64,000 bases of DNA from Austropuccinia psidii (lineage: Eukaryota > Basidiomycota > Pucciniomycetes > Pucciniales > Sphaerophragmiaceae), in contig JALGQZ010000011.1 in NCBI GenBank assembly GCA_023105745.1, positions 22,036,975 to 22,100,974 of the forward strand, read 5' to 3'. Of this stretch, positions 11,728 through 24,100 are shown in pieces. The notes under the pieces are model-generated. The model was given only the letters and a program-made list of their open reading frames with translations. It made no database searches and was not told the DNA's origin. The position numbers and the translations under genes are program-made. The stretch's first letter is position 1; every line of letters begins with the position of its first letter.

Positions 11728-13556
11728 TGTAAGGTGTGGATATGAAACTTTGATTAAAAATCAAGTACTTTTCCTGTCCTCAAAATTTGTATAAGGTAAA
11801 AATCAATTAAAAATAGTATGAAATATTATTTTTAAGAGAAAACACGCCAATTTTATTGTTTATAACTTTATTAGTATAAAACAATAATATTATAAAAATT
11901 TATTGTTTTACCAAAAATAAAAATTTATCCAAAAAATACTCTACAAGAGATATTTTAAGGCTACAAAAGAAATTTCTTCAAGAGCAATTTCAATTGGAAT
12001 TAATTGAGCAAAGAACTGCAAGCAATTAATTAAAGAACAAAGTCTTTAAAAAGAATATTAAAGAGAAAACACGCCCAAAAGTGACCAGAGTGAATTTGGA
12101 AACAAAGTGACAAAGTTTACAGTGATGAAAGATGCTTTAATTCACTTTTGGGGTGGTTCAGGGGTAAAAATGATTATAAGAGTTACAAACAATGATTATA
12201 ATGATTTTTTCACGCGGTTAAAAGGATTAAAATGATTAAAAAGTGGTGGTTGGAATCTTTGATTGATTGGTTTAACAGTTTTAAACTAATTAATAAAAGG
12301 AAAAGATTCTAACATGAAGAGAAAAGTGGGGCAAAGAAGACATTCTTTTATAGCCATCAATTCTCTTACTCCAAAAGTAAAATTTACTCTTGTCAGTCGT
12401 GAAAAAGAGTCTGACAACAGAAAAGCCAATTATGGCATCATTGAACCCTGGTTTAGACCAAAAAGGGCTGGTTTAAGCCATTTTTAGCCATTTTAGACCC
12501 TTAAATCAGCCATTACTATAGCAATACCAGGCCTAGAGCCTTCAAAACACGTCAGAATGTGTGTCAGAGGCGTAGAAACCAGTTAAAACTGTTTTTATTA
12601 TGATTGTTTTATCTTAAGGGTAGTTTTACCCTCTTGGCAACAGCTAAAACTACCCCAGTTGGTATCAAAACCTCATCATCAATTGAGTCCACAGACCCTG
12701 TAACTCAATTCCAGGCCAAAAGTGATGAACTTTTGCGTGAATTTTGACATCCCACGCCTGTCAGAAAGGACTTTGGGGGTCTAGCTCCCCCTTAGAGCTG
12801 GAGTTCCTTTTCCCCCCCAAATTTAATCTTTCCAATTTATTTTTCCTTTAATTCCTCATCATGTATTATACTTATAATTTACATATGTAATTCAATTCAA
12901 TTGTACAGTACAATACAGTAATAAATGACACCTCATATGTAAATCAAAGTTCACTTATGTAATACACGCGCACATTTTGACATTTCAATTGAATTCAATT
13001 GAAAATACTTCAATTCCTCATAACTTCTAAACTAAACACAACAACTCAATTTTAACACAAAAATTGATGGTTAACACCACATGTGGTGTGAATTAAATTA
13101 AGGTTTTGAGGATTTTCAACCTTTTGTATTGAAAATACTAAAAACTTAATTTAAGCTTATTTAGAGTTGAGTTATAAGAATTTCACTCAGAGGTGACCCC
13201 ACCTGATTTTTTATGAGGAATCCAATGGTGAAATAAATTTTATATGTTTATTTATTGGATAAAAAGTTATAATAATTTTTATTTAACTTTTTTCCAAATT
13301 TATTTATTTTCTCACAATTTTGTTAAAGTTTCATTTTTACTTAATTTTTTCAAGTATAAATGTAATTTTATATTTACAAAATTTAATGTATTTTTTATTT
13401 TTAAATGATAATTAATTTTTTATTTTTAATATAATTTTATATTTATATTTTGATTTTTATTTTAATAATATAAATAAATTTATTTTATTTATATTAATAT
13501 GTTATTTTTTATATTTGTGGTCTTTTGGGTATATGAAATTACCTCTAAGGCTCACA
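11728..13556 (-). repeat. 5' LTR of element B
   Basis: Direct repeat of 3474-5312 with the same TG...CA ends. The transcript strand contains TATAAAAG at 12345-12352. Downstream of it, towards gag, no ATG occurs between 12312 and 11255. Confidence 0.95.
12345..12352 (-). promoter_or_regulatory. TATA box candidate, element B LTR
   Basis: TATAAAAG on the transcript strand. A start about 30 nt downstream (near 12315) coincides with the point where the ATG-free leader begins. Confidence 0.5.
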
Positions 13557-13561
13557 CTGAC
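13557..13561. repeat. Target-site duplication of element B, right copy
   Basis: CTGAC, matching 3469-3473. Confidence 0.95.
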
Positions 13562-14029
13562 TTTAAGGAAGGGGACCAGGTGCTAGTGTCTACACTGAAC
13601 TTTAATAATCTGAAAGGACCCAAGAAGATGAGGGACTCATTTGTAGGGCCTTTCACTATCATTAGGCTGATAGGAAAGAATGCAGTGGAAGTCAAACTTA
13701 CAGAGGAATTTTCCAGGAAGCACCTAGTCTTCCCAGTAAGCTTGGGCAAACCATACTTCCAAACAAAGGAGGATAAATTCCCCTCCAGGAAGAAGAACCC
13801 CACACCACCAGATATAGTGGAAGTGAAGGACTCCCCAGGACCTGTGAGTAAGATCATTGGGGTCAGGAAGATCAGACTTAATGGAAAGGATCAAAGACAA
13901 TACTTAGTGAGATTCAAGCACCAAACAGCTGATAAAGACAAATGGTTGGCAGAAGATGCCATACCAGATGGAAACCTTAATCTAAGGAGATTCAGGGCCT
14001 CTAGGAGGACTGAACAGTCTCATCAATGA
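13562..14029 (+). pseudogene. Element A integrase C-terminus (continuation of 1-3473)
   Basis: Resumes element A's frame after element [20 protein letters not shown], then the small beta-barrel ([14 protein letters not shown]), then a chromodomain-like end (QYLVRFKHQ...KWLAEDAIP), closing with SHQ and TGA at 14027-14029. This segment has no internal stop. The ATG assigned upstream of it lies in element B's LTR and is not a start. Confidence 0.92.
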
Positions 14030-14035
14030 TAAGCC

Positions 14036-14053
14036 TTTTTTAGAGGGAGGGTA
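14036..14053 (+). other. Polypurine tract of element A
   Basis: TTTTTAGAGGGAGGGTA-type run touching the 3' LTR, identical in position and nearly in sequence to those of C, D and F. Confidence 0.8.
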
Positions 14054-15494
14054 TGTCAGCCTGTGACTCAAAACCAGAGCACAAGCATGACAGCCAAAAT
14101 ACCATAAACTAATGGTATAGCCAAGATACCACCAAAACATGGAGCTGAGCCAAACCAGCTCAAAAGGTATCAAAAAAAAAGAGGAAACTCACCTATTTCT
14201 GAAAATATAAGTCCCATCACCATAGGACAAAGAATAACAAAGTCATTCCTGCTCAAAATTATTGCTGAGCATAAACCTTAATTTTCACCTCTCATCTAAA
14301 ATCTAGAAGTAGAGACTTAACCCCATCAAATGGGTACTCAAAATGAAGCTCTAAGCCAGGGCTATCCAATGGTACCAGCCAAACTGAGCTAGCACCAATA
14401 TTACTGGAGTTATGGTCAATTTCAGGCCAAATAAGGGTGAACAAAGCATCCACCTCTCATCTAACCTCTACAGTTTTAGTGTGAGATACTTGAAGTGGGG
14501 TCTTTTTGGAAATAGCACAATCAGGGCTATCTTATGGTGTCATCCACTTCCCCATATCTCAACTACAGCAGACGTTATGGGGAAAACAAGCTCAATACAG
14601 CTTTTTGCCTAAAAAACACATATGTACAAACCTCTTGTACATGGCATGTCTTTTCCATATTGAATGATAACCATATCAAAAAAGGTAGCATTGTGTAGCC
14701 CACATACATGGCTACACACTGGTTGAGTTTTGAGGTTGATATCTCAAGAACTGACAAATTTATAGCTGTTTTAAGGTCAAAATCCCACATTCTGACCAAT
14801 ACAGCCTTACCATGGGATAATATCCCATAACCATGAATATGAGGTGTCAAATAGACAAAGAAGCTTGTTTTTACTTCAATACCTCATATGTCAGTCAATA
14901 CTGGGGTCCCATACAGCTTCTGTACAGCATTCTACATGTCATACACGTCAGAATCAGGCTGTGAGGTCCCCAGATGAAACTCTTCACCCTGTATTGGTGA
15001 AAACTGCCCAGATGTGGTCTCAAAACCACATCTGAGCTCAATACAGGCTATAAAGGCTGTTTGCCGGCCACAAGCCAGTACTAGAGAGTGAAAAAATCCT
15101 CACTTCCTCTATGTGGAAAGGTCTAGCACCCTTTCCACCCCATTTCAGGATAAAAAGGAGGCTTTTCACAGCCAGATTTGTCTCCTCATCCTGCTCTTGA
15201 ATAACCTATTTAGTAAACTGTCAAAAATGGCTTTACTCTTGGTTGATAATCAGGTATAATTATAAATCTTAATTATTGTAGTCTTTTATTATTGTAACCC
15301 AACAGATAAAGCTGCACCCAGGGCTTTCAACAGCGCTCACCACCACTATATTATATATAGTAAAGCCCTTTTTATCTTAAATTAAATTATCTTTAAACCC
15401 TTATAAATCTTTTTTAACCATTTTTACTATGTCACAAACATAGTTAAAGCTTTAATTAGTCTATTTACACCTTTATCATAGTTTCATCCTAACA
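14054..15494 (+). repeat. 3' LTR of element A (family 1)
   Basis: Starts TGTCAGCCTGTGACTC and ends CATCCTAACA (canonical end CCTGACA). About 1441 bp and homologous along its length to the 1430-bp LTRs of element C read in reverse complement. Contains the AGATGTGG...CCACATCT hairpin near 15010-15035 and a GGATAAAAAGG TATA-like motif near 15150. CTTTA directly after it may be A's target duplication, but the partner is outside the window. Confidence 0.92.
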
Positions 15495-16948
15495 CTTTAA
15501 CTCACTTTTGGAGTGGTTAGAGGGTAAAAATGTTTATCAAGAGTTAAAAAAGTTAATATAATGATTTAAAATATGGCTATAGGCTTAAAAAGTGCTCAAA
15601 AAGGCTTTTTGTATTCCTGTACTTATTGGTTTAACAGTTTTTTAGATAATTATAACAGGAAAAGATTACAACATGAAAAGAAAAGATGGGGCAAATAAAA
15701 TAGTATTTTCTAGCCACTATTTTTTCATCCAAAAAGCTCTATCAAAATTGGTTATAATAATAATTAAAACATAGAATTTTATTATTGCATTGTTGAAACT
15801 TGTTTGAGACTAAAAAAGGGCTGTTTTCAGCGATTTTGTTCCTATAAATCAGCCATTAATATGGGAATAGCTGGTTTAGAGTCTTCAAAACACATTAGAA
15901 TTTGATTAAGGACACTTTAAAGAAGTTACAAAAAAGACTAAGGTTTTTTAAGCTTGAAATCTGGTTTAACCTCCTGGAAACAGTTGAAACTTCCCTGGTT
16001 TGTATCAAAACCTTATCATCAATTGAGACAAAGACCCTGTTACTCAATTCCAGGCCAAAGTTGATAAGCTTTTGCCTTTTCTTTGAGTTCCTTTGACTTC
16101 CAGAAAGAAATTTGGGTGAATCAGGCCCCTTGTATCCAATATGCCTTTCCCCAAAAAAATTAAACCCTTCTCATATATTTATTCTTATTTTTACACATGT
16201 ATTATACTTAGACATTGTCACATGGTGGAATGTGATCCACAACTCCCCAGTATCAACTGGTCTTTGAAACAGTTTAATAGCCTTTTTTGAAAGATTTACT
16301 TTTTTTGAGGTCTGGCAGACAGCATTTGGAAGAATGTTTACAAGTTTCATTCAATTTCAACTTTACAATATGCAAATTTAATTCTCAATTACTTATCTTT
16401 AAATTGAAGTTCACTTATGTAATACACATGTACATATTGAAATTGAAATTTCCCATACCTTTAAGATACATTCAATTCCTCATTTCAAACACTAAACTTG
16501 GTGTAAATTAAATGAAAATTTGAGACTTGAAGCTTTCTGTAGTTAGAATCCTTTAAGACTTGATTTAAGCTTATTTGTAGTTGAGTTACAGAAATATCAT
16601 TTAGAGGCAACCCAATCTGAAATTTCATGAGGAATGAAATGGTGAAATTAAGCTTATAAGTTAGTTTATTGGAGAAAAACTCATATTAACTTTCATCCAT
16701 TTTTTCCAAAAAAAAATTTCCTTGAAATTTTCAGTTGAAATTTTATTTTGACTTGAATTTGTTTACAAGTAAAATAGTGATTTTACAATTTTTTTGATCT
16801 TCATAATTTTTATTAAAGTAACCATTTCAAATTTAAGCTTATACTAAAATTTCCTTTAATAATGGAACATTATTTTTCAATTATTCTTCCTTAGTTATTC
16901 TTTCATTTGTGGTCTTTTGGGTATATAAAAATACCTCCAAGGATCACA
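15495..16948 (-). repeat. Element J: decayed family-2 LTR fragment that received element A
   Basis: Follows element B's LTR from its TTTAATTCACTTTTGG segment to its ATACCTCTAAGGCTCACA end (here ATACCTCCAAGGATCACA), with many substitutions. The missing front part would lie beyond A's unseen 5' end. It is an older family-2 copy in the same orientation as B. Confidence 0.8.
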
Positions 16949-17974
16949 GTATCCCTTACTTCTAAATTTCTTCAATTATCCAAGCCATCTAATTCTTCAT
17001 TCTCAGATTCTGTTAGATTTTTATTTTAATCAGTAAGTGTAGTACTCAGATTATTTTTTATTAAAAATTCATCCACATACGTAGATAAGGTTTTTCTCCC
17101 AGTGGTTTCATTAAATTTCCTACAAGGGCTTAACTGAAATTTTTCAAAATAATTTACCATATTTCTCTGGAAGATTGGCTCAATTATGAGTCTCAAGAAT
17201 TCGTAAAAAAAAAATTATTCTCAGCTTCTTACTATTATTTCATTGAATTTTCATTTTTATTGCAAGAAAATTTGAACATGCTTTTGGCTTATTCTGTCTA
17301 TTTAATTTTTTATAGATACTGAATGGGATCATATATAGATTACTAATTACAGCTTCTTTACCTGTTAATTTTTCAAATATATTTCTCCTGAATGGGTGTT
17401 ATCTAAAATTATCTGTACTCATAACTATTTTTGGACCACATATCCACCCTTTATATGTACCATATTTAGTAATAAAAACAAGCTAAAATCATCATCACCC
17501 AATAAAAAATATTTTAACAATATTATTAATATTAAATCAGAAACAATACATGCCACAGTATCAAATTATTAATATTTATTGGCCACTCATTTGGTAACCC
17601 AAATTCTTGACTAATGAATTGCTAAGAGCACTTTTATATTTTGCTTCAATGGGACCAATATTCCTTCACAATAAAAACTATTATTATTATTATCATTATA
17701 CATAAATATTGTGAAATTTATCTGATAAGTCATTTAATTTATGACCTTTTCCACTTCATTAATGAAATTAATAAATATATCAGTAGTATAAATATTCCAA
17801 GGAAACAAAAGAATAAAATATTAGGAGTGATAGATAAGTTTGTTTGAAAAGTCTAACCACCATGAATTTCTGATTATAAAGCCAATAAAGCTTTCTTCAA
17901 AGTATGTTTTTGTTGCTATTATGAACTTATCTTTCCATCAACTTGTGATTTTTAAGTTATTGGTTTAGTTTTAT
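16949..17974. other. AT-rich spacer, possibly decayed internal region of J
   Basis: No reading frame of interest. If J were a 3' LTR, this would be the end of its integrase on the minus strand. A weak echo of a CCT-CAAGGG-AAATTT stretch (near 17120) hints at this, but I cannot establish it by eye. Confidence 0.25.
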
Positions 17975-19357
17975 TGTCAGCCTGTGACTCAAACCCAGAG
18001 CACAAGCATGACAGCAGAATACCATAAACTAATGATAGAGAAAAATACCACCAGAATGTGAACTGGGCCAAGCATAGATAAGAAATGGTATCAAAAGAAA
18101 CAGTAAATACACCTCTTTTTCAAAGACATAACTCCCATAATCATAAGTAAGATAATGACAAACTTATTCAGGCCCAAAAGAAGAACTGAGCATAAACCTT
18201 AATTTTAATGTCTCATATGGAATACAAAGGGAGAGGTCAAGCCCCATCAAATTGGTGTTCAAATTGAAGCTCTAAGTCAGTGCTATGAAATGGAGCTAGA
18301 ATCAAAACTATAGAAGTTATGGTCAAATAAAAGTCAAATAAGAATGAATAAAATATTCACCTCTCATTTAACTTCTACAGCTTTTGTGTGAGATACCCAA
18401 GGTGGTTTCTGTTTGGTAGGATAAGAATAAAAGCCTTCTCATAGCTCCCTCTATTTACACACATCTCATCTATAACAAAATCCATGGAGAGAAAAAACTT
18501 GATTCAGGAATCATAATAAATCCATAATTCAACAATAGAATTCTATAGTATAGCTTTGCCATATTTGATTTTAGCCCTAGAAGATCAGTAACCATTGTGT
18601 AGAGCTTCTCAACAGCTAAAGAATGAGCCACTTTCAACCTTTCTATCCCAAAACTGAAAATCCTATGGCAGTTTTAAGCTCAAAATCCTATGACATTGGA
18701 TAAAATTTAATATGGTGAGATAGTATCCCACAGATATGAATATGAGGTTTCAAAACCATAAAAAAGTGTTTTTGTACTCCAATACCTAATAGTATTACCA
18801 ATACAGGCTCCACTGATATGTGCTGTACAGAATTCTACATGTCTGTGAGGACCCCAGATGAAGGTTTTAACCCTTTATTGGGCAAAAGTGACCATATGTG
18901 GTTTCAAAACAACATCTGAGAACAATACAGGATGAACAGTGCTGTATAAACCACAATACTTCCCTCAGAAGTGAAAAATATCTACTCTTCCTATGGGCAC
19001 AAAGCAAGAGGTACTTTCCACCCATTTTCAGGCTAATAAGGGACCTTTCTCCCCCTAAAAGAGAAATTCCAACTCTGCTCTTAAATTCCTACCTATTAAA
19101 GCTTCTTAGAAAAAGCTATTCTGTTGAAAAATAATAATCATACTTACAAGTCTTATAAGTTTGGTAGTGCTTATATAATTAGTCCAACAATAACTGCTGC
19201 ACTTAAAGCTTCCATTAGTGCTCACCACCACTCTAACCTCATAGTAAATCCCCAACAACAACACCAATATCTTTTTTTATTACGCTTATCCATGTAATAT
19301 TCATATCTTAAGCTTTTTATTACTATTAAATAGCCTTATCATAGACTCAGAGTGACT
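17975..19357 (+). repeat. 5' LTR of element E (family 1, old)
   Basis: Begins TGTCAGCCTGTGACTC after TTTAT and ends near AGAGTGACT. It aligns along its whole length with the LTR of A and D but with many substitutions and small gaps (about 1383 bp). It is followed at once by the family primer-site candidate TGGGGGCCTGGCCAT. Confidence 0.88.
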
Positions 19358-19714
19358 TCCTGGGGGCCTGGCCATTTTTTTGGACTTTTTGGCATAAAAA
19401 GTGAGCTATTGTTTCATTTTTATCTCCAATATATTATTATCATTTTCAAGCATAAAATCACCTATATAGAGAGAATGATATGTCAAATATCATATATTAT
19501 CATTATATCATTGGGATATAACCTTATACCACTGTTTCTTCTTATTTTTATGTATTTTGGAATGGTTAAATTATATTTCAATTACCACTGATAAATTTGG
19601 CCTGTTTTTATAATATAAAAACATCACAGCCAAATATTATTCTTTTAATCTTAACAGAATGCCCCTGTACTATGAATAACAGCTTCAGATGGCATGGTTT
19701 ATTACATTTATAGT
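19358..19714 (+). other. Leader of element E, first part
   Basis: Primer-site candidate TGGGGGCCTGGCCAT at 19361, then an AT-rich leader resembling that of element D but degraded (AAGTGAGC where D has AAGTAAGT). Interrupted by element C; E resumes at 29407. Confidence 0.7.
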
Positions 19715-19719
19715 TTTAA
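19715..19719. repeat. Target-site duplication of element C, left copy
   Basis: TTTAA, repeated at 29402-29406. Confidence 0.92.
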
Positions 19720-21149
19720 TGTCAGGATGATACTATGATAAAGGTATAACTAGGCTAATTACAACTTTAACTGTGTATGTGACACGGCAGAAAATTATTT
19801 AAAAAAAGATTTATAAGGGTTTATAATAAAATAAAAGGGTTCTACTATTGACGAATAGTGGTGGTGAGCGCTATTGAGAACCCTGGGTGCAGGCTTTATC
19901 TGTTGGATTACAATAATAGAGTCTACAATAATTAAGATTATAATTATACCTGATTATTAACCAAGAGTAAAACTGTTTTTTGACAGTTTACTACGTAGGT
20001 TATTCAAGAGCAGGATGAGGAAAGGGTTTTGGCTGTGAAAAGCCCTCCTTTTATCCTGAAATTGAGGTGGAAAGGCTGCTAGACCTTTCCACGTAGAGGA
20101 AGTGAAGATTTTTCACTCTCTATGACAGGCTTGTGGTTTGCAAACAGCCTGTATACCCTGTATTGGGCTCAGATGTGGTTTTGAAACCACATCTGGGCAG
20201 TTTTCACTAATACAGGGTGAAAATTTTCATCTGGGGACTTCACAGCCTGATTCTGACGTGTATGACGCGCAGAATGCTGTACAGAGACTGTATGGGACCC
20301 CAGTATTGACTGACATATGAGGTATTGAAGTAAAAACATGCTTCTTTGTCTATTTGACACCTCATATTCATGGTTATGGGATATTATCCCATGGTAAGGC
20401 TGTATCTGACAACAGGTGGGATTTTGACCTTAAAATGGTCATACCTCTGTCAGTTTTTGAGATATCAAGCTCAAAGTTGGTTCATTGAATAGCCCTGTAT
20501 GAGCTCTACACAATGGTACCCAACTTGACATGGTTATCATTAAATATGACAAAGTTATCCCATGTACAAATATTTTTGTACATTGGCGTGGTCTGGTCAA
20601 AAGCTGTATTAAGCTTGTTTGGCCAATAACTTCTGTTGTAGTTGAGTTATGAGGAAATGGATGGCACCATCAGATAGCTCTGATTGTGCTCTTTCCAAAA
20701 AGACCCCACTTTAGGTATCTCACACTAAAACTGTAAAAGTTAGATGAGAGGTGAATGTTTTGTTCACCCTTATTTGGTCTGAATTTGACCATAACTCAAG
20801 TAATACTGGTGCTAGCTCAGTTTGGCTGGTACCATTGGATAGCCCTGGCTTAGAGCTTCATTTTGAATACCCATTTGATGGGGTTAAGCCTCTCCTTCTA
20901 GATTTTAGATGAGAGGTGAAAATTAAGGTTTATGCTTAGCAATAACTTTGAGCAGGAATAACTTTGTTATTTCTTGTCCTATGGTGATGGGACTTATATT
21001 TTCAGAAAGGGGTGAGTTTCCTCTTTTTTTTGATACGTTCTGAGCTAATTTGGCTCAGTTCCATGTTTTGGTGGTATCTTGGCTATACCATTGGTTTATG
21101 GTATTTTGGCTGTCATGCTTGTGCTCTGGTTTTGAGTCACAGGCTGACA
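19720..21149 (-). repeat. 3' LTR of element C
   Basis: 1430 bp, plus-strand ends TGTCAGGATG and CAGGCTGACA. Nearly identical to 27972-29401. Confidence 0.96.
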
Positions 21150-21168
21150 TACCCTCCCTCTAAAAAAG
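21150..21168 (-). other. Polypurine tract of element C
   Basis: Transcript strand CTTTTTTAGAGGGAGGGTA immediately before the 3' LTR; the gag-pol stop lies a few bases upstream. Confidence 0.85.
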
Positions 21169-21173
21169 GCTCA

Positions 21174-24100
21174 TCATTGATGAGACTGTTCAGTCCTCCT
21201 AGAGGCTCTGAATCTCCTTAAATGAAGGTTCCCATCTGGTATGGCATCCTCTGCCAACCATTTGTCTTTGTCAGCTGTCTGGTTCTTGAATCTGACTAGA
21301 TATTGTCTCTGATCCTTCCTATTAAGTCTGATTTTTCTGGCCCTTATGATTTTACTCACAGGTCCAGGAGAGTCTTCTACTTCCACTATTTCTGGTGGAG
21401 TGGTGCTCTTCTTCCTGGAGGGGAATTTATCCTCCTCTGTTTGGAAGTATGGTTTCACCAGGCTTACTGGAAAGACTGGGTGTTTCCTAGAAAACTCCTC
21501 AGTGAGCTTGACCTCCACTGCATTCTTCCCTATCAACTTAATGATAGTGAAGGGCCCTACAAATGAGTCTCTCATTTTCTTGGGTCCTTTGAGATTGTTA
21601 AAGTTCAGTGTAGACACTAACACCTGGTCCCCTTCCTTGAAGTCAGGTTCCATATGTGATTTGTCCCACCTCTGTTTATTGTACTCTTTGGCTTCAGCTA
21701 TGCATTTGGCTGCAGTATCACAGGCTTTCTTCCACATATCATGGAAGTCTTTGGCTGTGGGGTGGATGGTCAGAAGATTCTTCTTCAAGTGATCCACAGG
21801 TAACAGGGGATTCCACCCTTTCTCTACCAGTGCAGGTGTTTTTCCTGTGGTAGAGTGCTGGCTTGTATTATAAGCCAGTTGGACTGCTGGTAAGGGGGTG
21901 ACCCAATCATGGGTATATCCCTCATGGTCCTTATATTCCATTCCATACGCACAGAACCTCCTGAGGATATCCTCCATTGTTTGGATCATCCTCTCAGCTA
22001 GGCCATCTGTTTGTGGATGGTAAGCTGTGGAAAAAGCAAGCTTGGTGCCTAGCATGTCATATAAATTGGTCCAAAATTCAGATGTGAATTTTGGGTCCCT
22101 GTCACTAATTATGATCTTGGGGACTCCACAGGTGGATATGATGTTATTCCAAAATAACAGAGCAGTGTCCATGGCTGTGTCCTCCTTATGGCATGGTAGA
22201 CATCTCATGCTCTTGCTGAACCTATCAACTATGATTAGGCAGGCATTGTAGTTTTCTTTGCCTCCTGGGACAAGTCCTGTGACCCAGTCCATGTTGATGG
22301 TTTCCCATGGGTGTTTGGGTTCTTCTATGTGTTGAAGCAACCCATATTTCTTCCCATGTTTTCTATTTGCCTTTTGGCATCTTTCACAAGTGTTGATGTA
22401 TTCACTCAACTCTTGCTCCCACTTGGGCCACCAAGCTGTGCTTGCTACCCTTTCTTTAGTCCTGTCCTCACTCATGTGTCCCATATAGGGGCAGTCATGG
22501 CATTCCTGCAGGATTAAAGAGATGTGGTCTCTGTCTATCACTGTGAGTGCACTGGTGTGCCTTTCTCTGTGATAAATCAGGCCATCTATAAGGAAGAATT
22601 TATTGTCCTTATAGGCCCTCAACCAGGGTTCCTCCAGCTGGGTTTCCAGTTCTGGGCTCCTGTATTTTTGTTGAAGGAGTTGGAGTAGTATGCTACACTG
22701 TTTGTGTTTAGCATAAGATTTCAGTACTGCATTGAAAAATTCATTGTGCAGTTCTGAGGAACTTATTCCCAGTATGGGGGTTTCTTTACCTTCTGAATCA
22801 GTGTTTCCACTGTCAAGGGTACCACTCCCTGGTGCCCATTCAGAGAATCTGAAGTTCTTCTTCCTATTTATTTCCATAAAATGGATAGGAATTTTTGCAG
22901 CAACTTCAGGGTCATAAGCTGGATTGCCTTTGACATTGTCCAGTGGCCATCTGCTAAGGCCATCTGCATTGGTATGGCTTTTACCCTCCTTGTATATGAT
23001 GGTCATGTTCCCTCTATACTCCTGGATGGCTATTTGCCATCTCAGCATGTGTCTATTAGTAGTCTTCATGTTTAGTAAAGACTTCAAGGCTGTGCAGTCT
23101 GTGTAGACTTCAAAGACTGCACCCTCCAAATAATAGTGGAGTTTTTCTAGAGCCCAGACTAGACATAGACATTCTGTCTGGGTGGCCCCATACCTGGCTT
23201 CTGAATCTTTCAGCTGCCTGGAGATGTAACATATTACACCTTCTCTTGGTTCACCATCCACAATTTGTCTTTGGTGAAGGGCTGCTCCTAGGCCTTGACT
23301 GCATGCTGCATCTATGTATAACTTGAATGGTAGTTCAAAGTCAGGTAAGATGAGCACAGGTGCATTAGTGAGTTCATATTTGATCCTCTCATATGCATCC
23401 CTTCTTTCCTTGGTTATTTCAAAAACTACATCCTTTGAGCATAACTTGTATAAACTACTAGTTATGTGGGCAAAGTTTTTGATGTGGTTTCTATAGTAGC
23501 TAGCAAATCCAAGGAAAGATTGCATCTCTTTGATGTTCTTTGGTACTGGCTTTTGCAGTACTGCTGCTACTTTGTTCTGGTCAATTGCCAGACTAAGGCC
23601 TGAGACTTTGTGTCCTAGAGCTAGTAGCTCTTGTTGGCCAAAATTACACTTTTTAAGTGAAATTTTCAGATTGATGGGTGTACATTTACTTAGCACTCTG
23701 TCTATGTATTGTACATGGTCTTCCCATGTCTCTGAGTATATAATGATATCATCAATATACACTACCATCCAGCCTTCCATTATTTCTTCTTGAAATATGG
23801 TGTCCATCATCCTTTGGAAGTGGGCTGGTGCATTCTTGATGCCAAATGGCATCCTGGTGTACTCATATATGCCCATATGGCATATAATTCTGAGTAATTT
23901 CATGGAGTTTGGTTTAACTCCATTTTGGTGGAAGCCCTTCATACAATCCATCTTGGTTATGTATTTGGCTTTGGCTAATTTATCCAAGGCATGAGGTATC
24001 CTTGGTATAGGATACCTGTCTGCTTTTGTGTAGTTGTTCAGGGCTCTGAAGTCTCCACACAGTCTAGACTTGCCATCATGCCAGGTGATCAGGACAGGAG

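Larger units (their letters stand above)
3474..13556 (-). mobile_element. Element B: complete Ty3/gypsy retrotransposon (family 2), decayed
   Basis: Two long direct repeats with TG...CA ends (3474-5312, 11728-13556) bracket gag and pol on the minus strand, flanked by the 5-bp duplication CTGAC. A polypurine tract adjoins the left LTR and a primer-site candidate adjoins the right LTR, which fixes the transcription direction as right to left. LTRs differ by roughly fifteen substitutions and one 10-bp unit, so the insertion is fairly recent, yet the coding region already carries stops and frame changes. It interrupts the integrase of element A. Confidence 0.95.

Noticed and set aside
17641..17847. 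68-codon frame in the AT-rich spacer
   Set aside because: Isoleucine/asparagine-rich composition expected from AT-rich DNA; no homology to neighbouring elements.
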